The notes beneath the pieces were generated by a model that was given only the letters and a program-made list of their open reading frames with translations, did not search any database and was not told the DNA's origin. This document shows positions 1 to 8,999 of a stretch of 64,000 nucleotides of DNA, piece by piece. Location of the stretch: positions 1 through 64,000 of the forward strand of contig NZ_REBQ01000192.1 in assembly GCF_007692655.1 (NCBI RefSeq), read 5' to 3'. Numbering within the stretch: position 1 is the first letter of the stretch; each line of letters begins with the position of its first letter. The position numbers and the translations under genes were made by a program. This DNA comes from Halomonas sp. GTDB lineage: Bacteria > Pseudomonadota > Gammaproteobacteria > Pseudomonadales > Halomonadaceae.

Positions 1-65
1 GGCGTCCCCGGCAGCGGATGCGTACTTTACGGTTTCGCGGCCGGGTTGGCAAGAGGTGGGGCATA

Positions 66-103
66 AAAAAACAAAAAAGCGGCAGAAGGATACCTTCTGC
101 CGC
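66..103 (-). terminator. Rho-independent terminator of the acyl-CoA dehydrogenase gene
   Basis: A perfect 11-bp inverted repeat (GCGGCAGAAGG / CCTTCTGCCGC) with a 3-nt loop is followed, on the minus strand, by a T-rich run. It lies about 80 bp past the stop of the leftward acyl-CoA dehydrogenase gene. The 65 bases to its left at the window edge could not be assigned. Confidence 0.85.
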
Positions 104-183
104 AAACCACCGATCAGTACGACTGACCAGAGAGTGCTCGTCGACGCAGACTAAGACTAGGCCACGCCATCAAGTGCTAAACT

Positions 184-1989
184 TCAAATCTCAAAGCCTA
201 AGCCGAAATCTTCACTGGAAATGGCCATCAAACTGCCGGCCCCCGCCTGAATCATTTGCGCGTGGGCTTTGGTGCGTGGCAGTAGCCGCTGGTAATAGAA
301 GCGGGCAGTATTCAACTTAGCGGTATAAAAGGCTTTATCGTCCCCCTCAAGCGAGGCAGCCGCCTGCTTGGCAGCCCGGGCAAATAGGTAGGCCAAGGTG
401 ACATAGCCTGAGTACATAAGGTAATCAACGCTGGCCGCACCTACTTCTTCGCGGTCTTGCATCGCCTTCATACCTACGCCCATGGTTAACTCGCCCCACT
501 CAGCATTTAACGCAGCCAGCGGCTCAACAAACTCCTTGAGTGCCGGGTTGTCAGCTTCCGTTTTGCAGAACTTGTGAATCTCTTTGGTGAATACTTTCAG
601 CGACTCACCCTGACTCATTAGGACTTTGCGGCCTAACAGATCGAGGGCCTGAATACCGGTGGTGCCTTCATACAGGCGAGTAATACGCGCATCACGGACA
701 AGCTGTTCCATCCCCCACTCTTTGATGAAGCCGTGACCACCATAGATTTGAACGCCTTCGTTCGTGCACTCAAAACCCACTTCAGTGAGGAAGGCTTTAA
801 CAATAGGCGTCAACAAACCTAACAGCGTATCGGCCTGCTCACGCTCTGCGCCAGGCTCACCATGCTCTACAATGTCCAGCATTTGTGCAGTATAAAGCAC
901 CAGCATACGGCCACCTTCAGCAAACGCTTTCTGGGTAAGCAGCATGCGGCGAACGTCAGGGTGAACAATAATCGGATCTGCTGGCTTTTCAGGTGCCTGC
1001 TTGCCCGACAATCCACGCATCTGTAAACGGTCGCGAGCGTAGCTCAATGAATTCTGGAAGCTGGCCTCGATCAAGCCTAACCCCTGGATACCCACCCCCA
1101 GACGTGCAGCGTTCATCATGGTGAACATGCACGCCAAGCCTTTATTTGGAGGGCCTACCAAGTAACCGGTAGCACCATCGAAATTCATAACACAAGTAGC
1201 GTTACCGTGAATCCCCATTTTGTGCTCAAGGGAGCCGCAGGTAACGCCGTTACGCTCACCCACATTACCTTGGGCATCCGGCATGTATTTAGGCACTACA
1301 AATAGTGAAATACCTTTGGAACCCTCCGGCGCATCAGGCAGTTTGGCCAATACCAGATGAACAATATTCTCAGCCAGATTATGTTCACCAGCAGAGATAA
1401 ATATTTTAGTACCAGTAATTGCGTAGGCATCGCCATCAGTAGGCACTGCTCGCGTCTTGATCAAACCAAGGTCGGTACCACAGTGGGACTCGGTTAGACA
1501 CATGGTGCCGGTCCACACGCCTTCTACCAGCTTGGTAAGGTAGGTAGCCTTCTGTTCATCTGTACCGTGATGACGCAATGCATCCGCCGCGCCATGCGAA
1601 AGTCCAGGATACATGCCCCATGCCAGATTCGTTGCGCAGATCATTTCTGATAGCAGCATCGCAAGCGAAGGCGGCAACCCCTGACCACCATGCTCAGGAT
1701 CAGCAGACAAGCTAGGCCAGCCACCTTCTACGTACTGCTGGTAAGCCTCTTTAAAACCTTTAGGCGCTTTAACTTCTCCGCCTTCCAGCAGGCAGCCCTC
1801 GGAGTCACCACTTTGATTAATCGGCAGCAGCACCTCACGGGCAAAGCGCGACCCCTCTTCCAAAATCGCACTAACAACGTCGGGCGATGCATCATCGCCA
1901 CCTGGCAAGCGCGCGTAATGGGCCGGGTAATCAAGCATCTCGTCCATGACGAAACGCATATCACGTATAGGGGCCTGGTAGCTGGGCAT
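184..1989 (-). CDS. Acyl-CoA dehydrogenase, long form with C-terminal AcdhC-type domain
   Basis: This is a flavoprotein that oxidises an acyl-CoA to the trans-2-enoyl-CoA and passes electrons to ETF. At 601 aa it matches the longer bacterial family (about 590-600 aa) rather than the 380-aa short-chain type. Visible are the flavin/substrate motif CLTESHCGTDLG (about 164-175), the motif YEGTTGIQALD with the likely catalytic Glu at 441, and a helical C-terminal extension from about 470. The ATG start follows GGAG by 7 nt. A terminator separates it from the SDR gene upstream, and two PsrA-like palindromes lie 70-130 bp before the start, so it is probably transcribed alone under fatty-acid control. 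The substrate cannot be read from the sequence. Confidence 0.93.
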   Translation of the reverse strand: MPSYQAPIRDMRFVMDEMLDYPAHYARLPGGDDASPDVVSAILEEGSRFAREVLLPINQSGDSEGCLLEGGEVKAPKGFKEAYQQYVEGGWPSLSADPEHGGQGLPPSLAMLLSEMICATNLAWGMYPGLSHGAADALRHHGTDEQKATYLTKLVEGVWTGTMCLTESHCGTDLGLIKTRAVPTDGDAYAITGTKIFISAGEHNLAENIVHLVLAKLPDAPEGSKGISLFVVPKYMPDAQGNVGERNGVTCGSLEHKMGIHGNATCVMNFDGATGYLVGPPNKGLACMFTMMNAARLGVGIQGLGLIEASFQNSLSYARDRLQMRGLSGKQAPEKPADPIIVHPDVRRMLLTQKAFAEGGRMLVLYTAQMLDIVEHGEPGAEREQADTLLGLLTPIVKAFLTEVGFECTNEGVQIYGGHGFIKEWGMEQLVRDARITRLYEGTTGIQALDLLGRKVLMSQGESLKVFTKEIHKFCKTEADNPALKEFVEPLAALNAEWGELTMGVGMKAMQDREEVGAASVDYLMYSGYVTLAYLFARAAKQAAASLEGDDKAFYTAKLNTARFYYQRLLPRTKAHAQMIQAGAGSLMAISSEDFGLGFEI

Positions 1990-2059
1990 CGCACTTCTCC
2001 TAAAACACTCTCCAACAAGGGGATTAAAAGCCGAATAATGTTTTCAAAAAGAAAGCGGC

Positions 2060-2079
2060 TTTCAAACACATGTTTGAAA
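2060..2079. promoter_or_regulatory. PsrA-like operator 1 upstream of the acyl-CoA dehydrogenase gene
   Basis: Perfect 9-2-9 inverted repeat TTTCAAACA-CA-TGTTTGAAA. It contains CAAAC-N4-GTTTG, matching the motif described for Pseudomonas PsrA, (G/C)AAAC-N2-4-GTTT(G/C). It is centred about 80 bp before the acyl-CoA dehydrogenase start. The assignment to a PsrA homologue is inference, and no psrA gene lies in this window. Confidence 0.6.
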
Positions 2080-2102
2080 ATTAGCGCGAGACTCCTTCAG
2101 AG

Positions 2103-2118
2103 TCAAGCGAGCGTTTGA
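2103..2118. promoter_or_regulatory. Second, imperfect PsrA-like operator
   Basis: TCAAGCGAGCGTTTGA is a near-palindrome (one mismatch per arm) with the same CAARC-N4-GTTTG layout as the site 41 bp away. The spacing is close to four helical turns, which suggests cooperative binding by one regulator. Confidence 0.4.
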
Positions 2119-2181
2119 ATTAAACCCATAAACTGACTAGAACTTTGGTCGCCCACGCTGTAACCCCTGAGCATTAATAAT

Positions 2182-2213
2182 AAAAAAAACTCGCCAACCT
2201 AAGGCTGGCGAGT
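2182..2213 (-). terminator. Rho-independent terminator after the SDR gene
   Basis: On the minus strand an 11-bp stem (ACTCGCCAGCC / GGTTGGCGAGT, one G-T pair) with a 3-nt loop is followed by eight T residues. It closes the synthetase-SDR transcription unit before the acyl-CoA dehydrogenase promoter. Confidence 0.88.
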
Positions 2214-2237
2214 CGTCACTTATCCGCCCCACTGCTT

Positions 2238-3005
2238 TTATTGCATGCGGATGCCGCCATCCAACCGAATTAACTCGCCATTCAGCATGGGGTTGGTGAT
2301 GATTTGTTCGGCTAGTTGAGCAAATTCATCCGGCCTACCTAGTCGCTTAGGAAAGGGCACCGCAGACGCTAGCGCCTGGGCGGCCTCATCAGGGATCTCG
2401 CTCATCATCGGCGTTTCAAACACTCCCGGCGCAATGGCCATGACCCGTATCGCATGCCGAGACAGCTCACGCGCTGCGGGCAAGCTCATACCGACGACCC
2501 CCGCCTTAGAGGCGCTATAAGCACACTGCCCCACTTGACCATCAAACGCTGCAATCGAAGCAGTATTGATGATCACTCCGCGCTCGCCGCTTTCATTGGG
2601 CTTATTTTTAGCCATCGCCGCTGCCGCAAGGCGCATCACATTAAAAGTACCTACCAGATTAATGTTGATCGTTTTCGCGTAACTCTCTAGATCCGCCGGA
2701 TTACCCTCGCGATCCACCAGCTTGGCCACACTGACCACACCGGCGCAGTGCACTACGCCTGAAAGTCCGCTCTCGCCCCCTAGGGACACTGCTGCATCGA
2801 CTGCCTGCTGCATCTGTTCGGCTGAGGTAATATCCGCCAAAACCGCACGCGCATCGTCCCCCAATTGCTCGGCGTGGGCATTGACACTTTCACTCAGGTC
2901 GCATAAAACGACGCGAGCACCCGCGGCGACTAAGCGCTCTGCGGTAGCCGCACCAAGGCCAGAAGCAGCCCCGGTAATTAAAAACGTACTGCCCTTAACG
3001 TGCAT
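2238..3005 (-). CDS. SDR-family 3-hydroxyacyl-CoA dehydrogenase-like protein
   Basis: Classical short-chain dehydrogenase of 255 aa. The cofactor loop TGAASGLG is at residues 11-18, the Asp-36 region after the second strand suggests NAD(H) preference, and the catalytic residues are Ser150, Tyr163 and Lys167 (YSASK). The sequence resembles the HSD17B10 / 3-hydroxy-2-methylbutyryl-CoA dehydrogenase group, which oxidises 3-hydroxyacyl-CoA in short or branched acyl-CoA breakdown. It lies 43 bp downstream of the acyl-CoA synthetase gene on the same strand and is probably co-transcribed with it. Family assignment is firm. The substrate is inferred from the neighbours. Confidence 0.9.
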   Translation of the reverse strand: MHVKGSTFLITGAASGLGAATAERLVAAGARVVLCDLSESVNAHAEQLGDDARAVLADITSAEQMQQAVDAAVSLGGESGLSGVVHCAGVVSVAKLVDREGNPADLESYAKTININLVGTFNVMRLAAAAMAKNKPNESGERGVIINTASIAAFDGQVGQCAYSASKAGVVGMSLPAARELSRHAIRVMAIAPGVFETPMMSEIPDEAAQALASAVPFPKRLGRPDEFAQLAEQIITNPMLNGELIRLDGGIRMQ

Positions 3006-3048
3006 AGCCGTATTCCCTATGGTTGCTATTTATGGCTGTCATATCTGG

Positions 3049-4719
3049 CTATTTAGCCACCTTGGCTTCTTCTACCGCCTGGGCGCGCAACTTAAAGCGC
3101 TGAATCTTGCCGCTTGGCGTTTTAGGCAGTTCATCAACAAATTCAATAACGCGTGGAAAAGCGTGCGTTGAGAGCCGCTCGCGTACTCGCTGTTTGATCT
3201 CATCGGCCAGTTCTTCACTTGCTTCATAACCCTCACGTAATACGATGTACGACTTGATGATTTCTCCACGAATATCATCCGGCTGACCTACTGCCGCCGA
3301 CTCTGCAACCGCCGGGTGCGTCATTACACTGTTTTCCACGTCCGTCGGCCCCACCCGATAACCCGCCGTGGTAATGATATCGTCGTCACGCCCGGCAAAC
3401 TGGAAGGTGCCATCTTCGTTGCGGATAACCACGTCGCCAGTAAGATAATAGCCTTCTACAAAGGGGTTCTTCTCCTGCCAGGTGTAGCCTTGAAAGAAGT
3501 GCGCCGGGGAGTTCTTGATATCCACGGCGAGCACGCCTGGCTCTCCAGCGGGCAGCTCTTGATACTCCGCATCCAATATGGCCAGCCGATACCCTGGCAT
3601 CGGCACACCCATTGCGCCCACATGCTTTAGGTGACCAAGGGCATGGTGGTTGTTACACGTCATGCCGGTTTCCGTTTGGCCGTAGTGATCCATCACAGGG
3701 CAACCCAGTGACTTTTCTACCCAAGTAACCACTTCCGTATTTAATGGCTCACCCGCAGAGCTAGCGGCCCGGAGCTGTAATGTTTGGTGTGCATCATCAA
3801 ATAGTCCCGATGCTTTCATCAATCGATAGGCGGTAGGCGCAGCAGCAAAGTTAGTAATGCGATGACGCTTCATAAACGCCAACGCCCCTTCTGCACTAAA
3901 CCCCGCTTCACAAAAATGCGTCGTTACGCCCAGCAATAAAGGCCCGGCAATCGCATAGTAAAGACCGTATGCCCACCCCGGGTCCGCCATGTTCCAGAAG
4001 CGGTCATCGTCACGTAGATCAATGGCAAGCTCCATATAGATGGCAAAGGCCGTCATGCCAGCGAGTGGCACTGCGACCCCTTTTGGCTTCCCCACGGTGC
4101 CGGAGGTAAACATTTGCAAAAAAGGTTTATCGGGAGACAGCCTAGGCGGCTGATCGCTCATTGACGTGTGCGTCAACGCCGCATGCCAATCATGATCATC
4201 AGCGTGCTCGCTGGTGGCTCCACCTACCGCTAGCACCGGCGGACACTGACTAAGGCCATCAAACTTGTAGCGATTCGCGTGATCAGTAATCACCCACTTG
4301 GTATCCGCTCGCCCTAACCGATAGTCCACCGCATCAGGGCCAAAAGCCGTAAACAGCGGCTGATATACAGCACCAATTCGCCACGTTGCGAGCACCGCAA
4401 TCAACAGCTGTGGAGATCGTGGCAGCATACACGCTATCCGATCCCCCTCACCTAGCCCTTGAGCTTGAAACCAACCCGCTAGCCGAGCGCTCTGTTCTGC
4501 TAACTCGGCATAGGTCAAGGTGTGTATATCTCCTTGCGCATCTTCCTGGACCAACGCCAGCACATCCTCGCGACCAGCACGGATATGTCGCCCACAGCAC
4601 GCCTCATAGGCATTAAGTAAGCCATCCTGGTGGTCGTCCAGACGGGCAATAACGTCGTCAATAGAAAAATTTTCGAGATAGCCCTGATAATCGGGCAGTG
4701 ATTGCGGTGTCGCTGTCAT
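3049..4719 (-). CDS. AMP-forming acyl-CoA synthetase (acetyl/medium-chain type)
   Basis: ANL-superfamily ligase of 556 aa that activates a carboxylic acid to its CoA thioester via an acyl-adenylate. Motifs are the P-loop-like FTSGTVGKPKG (204-214), DHYGQTETG in the middle domain, YLTGDV near the hinge, and the C-terminal PKTPSGKIQR carrying the adenylation Lys. It reads more like the AcsA/ACSM branch than the long-chain FadD branch, which is represented separately at 29.6-31.3 kb. It is the first gene of a two-gene unit with the SDR dehydrogenase. It probably feeds a short, medium or branched acid into the local pathway. Confidence 0.9.
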   Translation of the reverse strand: MTATPQSLPDYQGYLENFSIDDVIARLDDHQDGLLNAYEACCGRHIRAGREDVLALVQEDAQGDIHTLTYAELAEQSARLAGWFQAQGLGEGDRIACMLPRSPQLLIAVLATWRIGAVYQPLFTAFGPDAVDYRLGRADTKWVITDHANRYKFDGLSQCPPVLAVGGATSEHADDHDWHAALTHTSMSDQPPRLSPDKPFLQMFTSGTVGKPKGVAVPLAGMTAFAIYMELAIDLRDDDRFWNMADPGWAYGLYYAIAGPLLLGVTTHFCEAGFSAEGALAFMKRHRITNFAAAPTAYRLMKASGLFDDAHQTLQLRAASSAGEPLNTEVVTWVEKSLGCPVMDHYGQTETGMTCNNHHALGHLKHVGAMGVPMPGYRLAILDAEYQELPAGEPGVLAVDIKNSPAHFFQGYTWQEKNPFVEGYYLTGDVVIRNEDGTFQFAGRDDDIITTAGYRVGPTDVENSVMTHPAVAESAAVGQPDDIRGEIIKSYIVLREGYEASEELADEIKQRVRERLSTHAFPRVIEFVDELPKTPSGKIQRFKLRAQAVEEAKVAK

Positions 4720-4964
4720 GATGGCTCTCTTATGTTGTTGGTAATGAGCGCGAGCAGTATAGGCAGTGCGTTTACGAACAAACTGAAGCTAACAGTTGAC
4801 GTTAACGGAAGCCTTAAGATAAAAGTAACGCTAAAAGTAATCGTCGCAGAGAGCAAGCACTCTCATGGATTAAAGCGTTAGACGTTGGTAGGAGCTGCGA
4901 AAATCGATAGTTAAAACGTTACTTAAAACAGGAGTTAAAAAAACAATAGTTAAAGCAGAGTGGC

Positions 4965-5552
4965 TCAAGCAGGCGTGGGCATGATCATCGCAACAAGTTC
5001 ATCCGCAAGATCGTCGGGCGAACGAGGTCCATTAGGGTCATACCAGCGAACCGTCCAGTTCAGCGCCCCCAATACAAAGCGCGAGACGAGAAAACGGTCA
5101 CCATGAATTAAACCTGCTGCCAACGCATCGTCAATAACGGCTACCCAAAGCGCCTCATAGGCATCGCGTAAGTGACTCAAGTGAGCCTTTGCGTCTGGAT
5201 CAAGCCGGCGCCACTCGAAAAGGGCCACTACATGTGCATTGCGATCAGTAAAGAGTGTCTCAAGATGAGCACGCGCCATCGCACGAAGGCGGACTTCAGG
5301 ATCAGCCTCACACTCCGCGAGGGCATTACGCGCAATCATCAACGCATTTTGAGTGCCCTCTTCAATGACAGCGGCAAGGATTTCCTGCTTATCTGTAAAA
5401 TGATGAAACAAACTACCGGATTTAATACCCATTTCCTGCGCCAGCATACGCACCGTGGTGCGATCAAAGCCCTCTTGGACGAATAGCTGAGCGGCTAGAC
5501 GTGTCAACTCCTTGCGGCGGGGAGATGCATTTATTACATTCATGTCACTCAC
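4965..5552 (-). CDS. TetR-family transcriptional regulator
   Basis: A 195-aa regulator with an N-terminal TetR helix-turn-helix (about residues 12-60, ending in SGSLFHHFTDKQEIL) and an all-helical ligand domain of the kind seen in regulators of acyl-CoA or steroid catabolism. The listed start is GTG. An ATG three codons later (5543) is equally plausible, and neither has a strong Shine-Dalgarno. It is divergent from the thiolase gene and lies 245 bp upstream of the acyl-CoA synthetase gene, so it is the likely local repressor, with an acyl-CoA as the expected ligand. It does not resemble PsrA, which is longer. The 245-bp gap before the synthetase is AT-rich, and I saw no gene in it. Confidence 0.88.
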   Translation of the reverse strand: MSDMNVINASPRRKELTRLAAQLFVQEGFDRTTVRMLAQEMGIKSGSLFHHFTDKQEILAAVIEEGTQNALMIARNALAECEADPEVRLRAMARAHLETLFTDRNAHVVALFEWRRLDPDAKAHLSHLRDAYEALWVAVIDDALAAGLIHGDRFLVSRFVLGALNWTVRWYDPNGPRSPDDLADELVAMIMPTPA

Positions 5553-5661
5553 ACTAGCGCTTGCTTGGTTACCCAGGAGAAAACCACAGCACTGCTAACG
5601 GCGTCAACGTATCACCCATTACTCAGCATGATAATCACAATAAATCTGAAGGAGATTGATA

Positions 5662-6849
5662 ATGAGCAACCCCACTGATGTAGTATTTCTTGCCGCCAAA
5701 CGCACGCCAATGGGCGGTATGATGGGCAGCCTTTCCAGCATGACGGCGCCAGAGCTTGGTGCGATTGCTATCAAAGCAGCGATCGAAGCGGCGGGAATTG
5801 ACCCTGCGTTGATCAATGAGGGCATTATGGGCTGCGTACTGCCTGCAGGCGTTAAGCAGGGTCCTGCGCGGCAGGCCATGCGCCAAGCAGGTATACCTGA
5901 TGGCAATGGCGCCACTACGATTAATAAGCTGTGTGGTTCGGGCATGAAAGCCACCATGCTAGCCCACGACTTAATCAAAGCTGGCAGCGGCAATATTTTA
6001 CTGGCTGGCGGCATGGAGTCCATGTCTAGCGCGCCCCACGTGCTTACCAAGGCGCGCAGTGGCTACCGGCTGGGGCATGGTGAACTAAAAGATCACATGT
6101 TCCTAGATGGCTTGGAAGATGCAGAAACGGGCAAGTTAATGGGCGTATTTGCCCAGGATGTTGCTACTGAGCGGGGTTACACCCGTGAGCGCCTGGATGA
6201 TTTTGCGATTGCCTCCCTTGAGCGAGCCATGGCCGCTACCAATGCGGGTCACTTAAACGCTGAGATGGCTCCCGTCATGGTCACCTCTCGCCAGGGTGAA
6301 ACGCTGGTTGAACATGACGAGCAGCCCTTCCAGGCCAAGCTCGATAAAATTCGTCAGCTGCGTCCAGCTTTTGCCAAAGACGGTACCATTACCGCTGCCA
6401 ACGCCAGCTCCATTTCAGACGGCGCGTCGGCGCTTATTTTGGCTAGCCAGGAAGCGGCGGACCAACATGGTATTAAGCCACTGGCGCGCATGCTGGGCCA
6501 CTCTACCCATTCACAACACCCTAGTGAGTTTACCATCGCCCCGGTTGGCGCTATTGATAAGCTCATGAAAAAGCTGGATTGGAGCGTTAGTGACGTTGAT
6601 CTATTCGAAATTAATGAAGCGTTTGCGGTTGTCACCCTGATGGCCATGGATGACTTGGGCCTGCCCCACGACAAGGTCAACGTGTTTGGCGGCGCCTGTG
6701 CCCAGGGCCACCCCATTGGTTCTACCGGTTCACGCATTATCGCCACATTGATTCATGCGCTGCGAACTAAAGGCGGCAAACGCGGGATAGCCAGCCTGTG
6801 CATTGGCGGTGGCGAAGCAACCGCCGTGGCCGTCGAGCTGATCGATTAA
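5662..6849 (+). CDS. Thiolase (acetyl-CoA C-acyltransferase)
   Basis: Thiolase of 395 aa that cleaves 3-ketoacyl-CoA (or condenses acetyl-CoA). The nucleophilic Cys is at 91 in KLCGSGMK, followed by NEAFAV, the GHPIGSTG histidine loop and the C-terminal Cys in LCIGGGE. I chose ATG at 5662 over the upstream in-frame TTG because GAAGGAG sits 7 nt before it. It is divergent from the TetR gene across a 100-bp intergenic region and completes the acyl-CoA set, apart from an enoyl-CoA hydratase, which is not present here. The length and motifs fit biosynthetic-type (PhaA/AtoB) and degradative thiolases equally. Confidence 0.93.
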   Translation: MSNPTDVVFLAAKRTPMGGMMGSLSSMTAPELGAIAIKAAIEAAGIDPALINEGIMGCVLPAGVKQGPARQAMRQAGIPDGNGATTINKLCGSGMKATMLAHDLIKAGSGNILLAGGMESMSSAPHVLTKARSGYRLGHGELKDHMFLDGLEDAETGKLMGVFAQDVATERGYTRERLDDFAIASLERAMAATNAGHLNAEMAPVMVTSRQGETLVEHDEQPFQAKLDKIRQLRPAFAKDGTITAANASSISDGASALILASQEAADQHGIKPLARMLGHSTHSQHPSEFTIAPVGAIDKLMKKLDWSVSDVDLFEINEAFAVVTLMAMDDLGLPHDKVNVFGGACAQGHPIGSTGSRIIATLIHALRTKGGKRGIASLCIGGGEATAVAVELID

Positions 6850-6885
6850 TCAGCGCTTGTCGAAGACATAGCCCTTCTGGCGGTC

Positions 6886-6912
6886 GTCCTGATACGATTA
6901 TCGTGTCAGGAC
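6886..6912. terminator. Hairpin between the convergent thiolase and transporter genes
   Basis: GTCCTGATACG / CGTGTCAGGAC forms an 11-bp stem (one G-T) with a 5-nt loop. It overlaps the last codons of the leftward transporter. There is no T-tract, so termination is possible but weakly supported. Confidence 0.35.
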
Positions 6913-8037
6913 GCTTAACCATATCGCTGCAAACAGCCAAGCAAGTAACAGCATGGGCAGCGACCAGCGATGAAACTCTTTCCAGATTCCAGGTTGGTGA
7001 GCTAGGCGAAGCGCGATCAGATTAGCCATTGATCCAATCGCCAAACCAAAGCCACCTACGCTGACGCCCCAGGCCAGTGGCTGCCACTCACTCTGTTCTG
7101 CCAGTAGTAACGTAGCCGGCACGTTAGACACCAACTGTGAAAGGACCACACCCGCACTGACATCGCCTCCCGGCCACTGTCGCATGATATTAATGACATG
7201 CTGGATAGGATCCTGCTCGCCAATCAAGCTTAAATTAATAAACATCAATATAAAAACGATGAGCAGTAACCAATCAATGCTAAACACTGCGCGTCGAGCA
7301 ACCATCAACATCACCAGCAGAACCCCTGCCAATGCCTGCACTACCCAGCCAATTTCGACCGCAATCAAAAACAGTGGGTAACCCATTAGCGCGACCCATA
7401 ATAGCGTTTGCCGCCGGTCATTTACCTCTGTCTCCAGGTTATCCAGACGTATTGATGCTTTCGGAAACGCCACAGGCACCAAAAGTAAAAGCAGCGTCAT
7501 TAACCCCAAACCTAATGGCAGCATGGCCAATAGAAACTCGCCAAAGCCGACGCCTGAACGCTGCCATAAATAGAGATTTTGCGGGTTGCCAATAGGGCTC
7601 AACGATGAACCTGCATTCACCGCCAGCGCCTCAAATACGATCAAGCGTGCAATCGGCAGCGCTGTCATTTTAGCCAAGCTTAGGGTTAACGGCACTACGA
7701 TAAACAGCGCCACATCATTCGTCACTATCGCGGAAAGCAAGCCCGAAAATAGAACCAACCCCACCGCCAGGCGCCTCTCCCCTTTCAACTGGGCTAATAG
7801 GTGGCGCCCCCAAAGCGTTAAATAGCCGCTGAGCTCTAGCGCCCGGCTGAGAATCATCAAGCCAGCCAATACCGCCAGTGTTGTCCAATGAACACGATCA
7901 ACCATTTCAGCCAATGGCTCGGGGCGAAACCACCACAACACAATCCATAGGCCACTCATCGCGAGCAGCATGTGATCATTCAGCAGGCGGCGGAAAAATG
8001 CCGTGATCGTTGACGTTAGATGATTGATTGCAAACAA
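6898..8037 (-). CDS. SLC13/ArsB-NhaD-like anion or citrate-type transporter
   Basis: Integral membrane protein of 379 aa with roughly 10-11 hydrophobic segments. It has two pseudo-repeated motifs, GLLSAIVTNDVALFIVVP and VLSQLVSNVPATLLLAEQ, the N-D / N-x-P signature of the ion transporter superfamily that includes ArsB, NhaD and SLC13 carriers. It starts on TTG with no clear Shine-Dalgarno. An internal ATG (Met23, 7971) is the alternative. It lies between the thiolase and arsH, so it could belong to either context. The superfamily includes arsenite carriers, but overall similarity to ArsB is not obvious, so I would not call it arsB. Confidence 0.75.
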   Translation of the reverse strand: MFAINHLTSTITAFFRRLLNDHMLLAMSGLWIVLWWFRPEPLAEMVDRVHWTTLAVLAGLMILSRALELSGYLTLWGRHLLAQLKGERRLAVGLVLFSGLLSAIVTNDVALFIVVPLTLSLAKMTALPIARLIVFEALAVNAGSSLSPIGNPQNLYLWQRSGVGFGEFLLAMLPLGLGLMTLLLLLVPVAFPKASIRLDNLETEVNDRRQTLLWVALMGYPLFLIAVEIGWVVQALAGVLLVMLMVARRAVFSIDWLLLIVFILMFINLSLIGEQDPIQHVINIMRQWPGGDVSAGVVLSQLVSNVPATLLLAEQSEWQPLAWGVSVGGFGLAIGSMANLIALRLAHQPGIWKEFHRWSLPMLLLAWLFAAIWLSVLTR

Positions 8038-8114
8038 GGTGAGAACGCTCTTGGAAAACAGCGTGATAGTGCCAGATATTTAAAAGAAAGTACCCTTCAA
8101 AAACACGAGCATGA

Positions 8115-8143
8115 GGCGTTATGCGCCGACCACAGATAACGCC
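8115..8143. repeat. Inverted repeat between the transporter and arsH
   Basis: GGCGTTAT / ATAACGCC, 8-bp arms with a 13-nt loop. It could form a hairpin or bind a regulator. No T-tract follows. Confidence 0.3.
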
Positions 8144-8198
8144 GTGTAGAGCCCTCCCGCGCTCCTTAACCCATCAAAGAGTTAAGTTCACACTATTA

Positions 8199-8218
8199 AT
8201 ATATGAAAAAACATATAT
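8199..8218. promoter_or_regulatory. ArsR-like operator of the arsH-acr3 operon
   Basis: Perfect 7-6-7 inverted repeat ATATATG-AAAAAA-CATATAT, 49 bp before the arsH start. Eighteen of its 20 bases recur at 14484-14503 before the GAPDH-arsJ operon. AT-rich palindromes of this layout are typical of ArsR/SmtB repressors. The binding protein is inferred and is not encoded here. Confidence 0.65.
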
Positions 8219-8266
8219 GATTAACATCACTGATCCCAAATGGTTTAAAAGAAACAGGTAAGCGCG

Positions 8267-8986
8267 ATGAACAAACCAATCGATTTGCCTAACATAGATA
8301 ACGCACATTTTGTTCAACCTACTGCCGAACATCTCGGTATCCCAGCAGATGCTGAACATGCCCCCAAAATCTTACTCCTCTATGGATCGCTGCGAGAACG
8401 TTCATTCAGCCGCCTAGCGGTCGAGGAAGCGGCTCGTTTGCTGCACGCCATGGGCGCAGAAACACGCATCTTTGACCCCAGAGGGCTGCCGTTACCGGAT
8501 GCTGAAGATGCCAGCCATCCCAAAGTTGATGAGCTTCGCACATTAGCTCAATGGGCCGAAGGCATGGTGTGGTGCTCCCCAGAACGCCACGGTGCCATGA
8601 CCGGCATTATGAAAGCGCAAATTGATTGGATACCCCTTGCGCTGGGAGGAGTACGCCCTACTCAAGGCAAAACACTCGCCGTCATGCAGGTGTGCGGCGG
8701 CTCCCAGTCGTTTAACACGGTGAACCAACTGCGTATTTTAGGCCGCTGGATGCGCATGCTGACGATCCCCAACCAATCCTCGGTGCCCAAAGCCTTTATG
8801 GAGTTCGACGATAACGACCGGATGAAACCCTCGCCTTTCTACGACCGTATCGTCGACGTTATGGAAGAGCTGGTGAAATTCACGCTGCTAGTGCGTGACC
8901 GCAGCGAACTGCTCACGGATCGTTACTCGGAGCGTAAAGAGAGCGCTGAAGAACTCTCCAAGCGCGTTAATCAACGCGCTATCTAA
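8267..8986 (+). CDS. arsH: ArsH, NADPH-dependent FMN reductase of arsenic resistance
   Basis: Flavodoxin-fold protein of 239 aa, the usual ArsH length. Known ArsH enzymes use NADPH/FMN to oxidise trivalent organoarsenicals to less toxic pentavalent forms and may reduce quinones or metals. Visible are the FMN phosphate loop [11 protein letters not shown] (about 37-47), [12 protein letters not shown] (about 100-111), and the conserved C-terminal helix ending before the stop. It is the first gene of a rightward operon with acr3 13 bp downstream. A palindromic operator lies 49 bp upstream. Confidence 0.92.
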   Translation: MNKPIDLPNIDNAHFVQPTAEHLGIPADAEHAPKILLLYGSLRERSFSRLAVEEAARLLHAMGAETRIFDPRGLPLPDAEDASHPKVDELRTLAQWAEGMVWCSPERHGAMTGIMKAQIDWIPLALGGVRPTQGKTLAVMQVCGGSQSFNTVNQLRILGRWMRMLTIPNQSSVPKAFMEFDDNDRMKPSPFYDRIVDVMEELVKFTLLVRDRSELLTDRYSERKESAEELSKRVNQRAI

Positions 8987-8999
8987 TCAGGAGCTTATC

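Noticed and set aside
1-65. Possible end of a plus-strand gene (frame 1, stop TAA at 64-66)
   Set aside because: Only 21 codons are visible, they resemble no family, and all three plus frames are open here, so coding cannot be supported.
18-320. 100-aa plus-strand ORF at the left edge
   Set aside because: It crosses a strong terminator and the end of the acyl-CoA dehydrogenase gene, and its arginine-rich sequence looks like a shadow frame.
4965-5552. Identifying the TetR gene as psrA
   Set aside because: Length and N-terminal sequence differ from PsrA, and no PsrA-like box lies in its own divergent promoter region.
6898-8037. Calling the SLC13-like transporter arsB because it adjoins the ars genes
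   Set aside because: Its motifs fit the wider ion transporter superfamily, it is shorter than ArsB, faces away from arsH and lacks the ars operator upstream.
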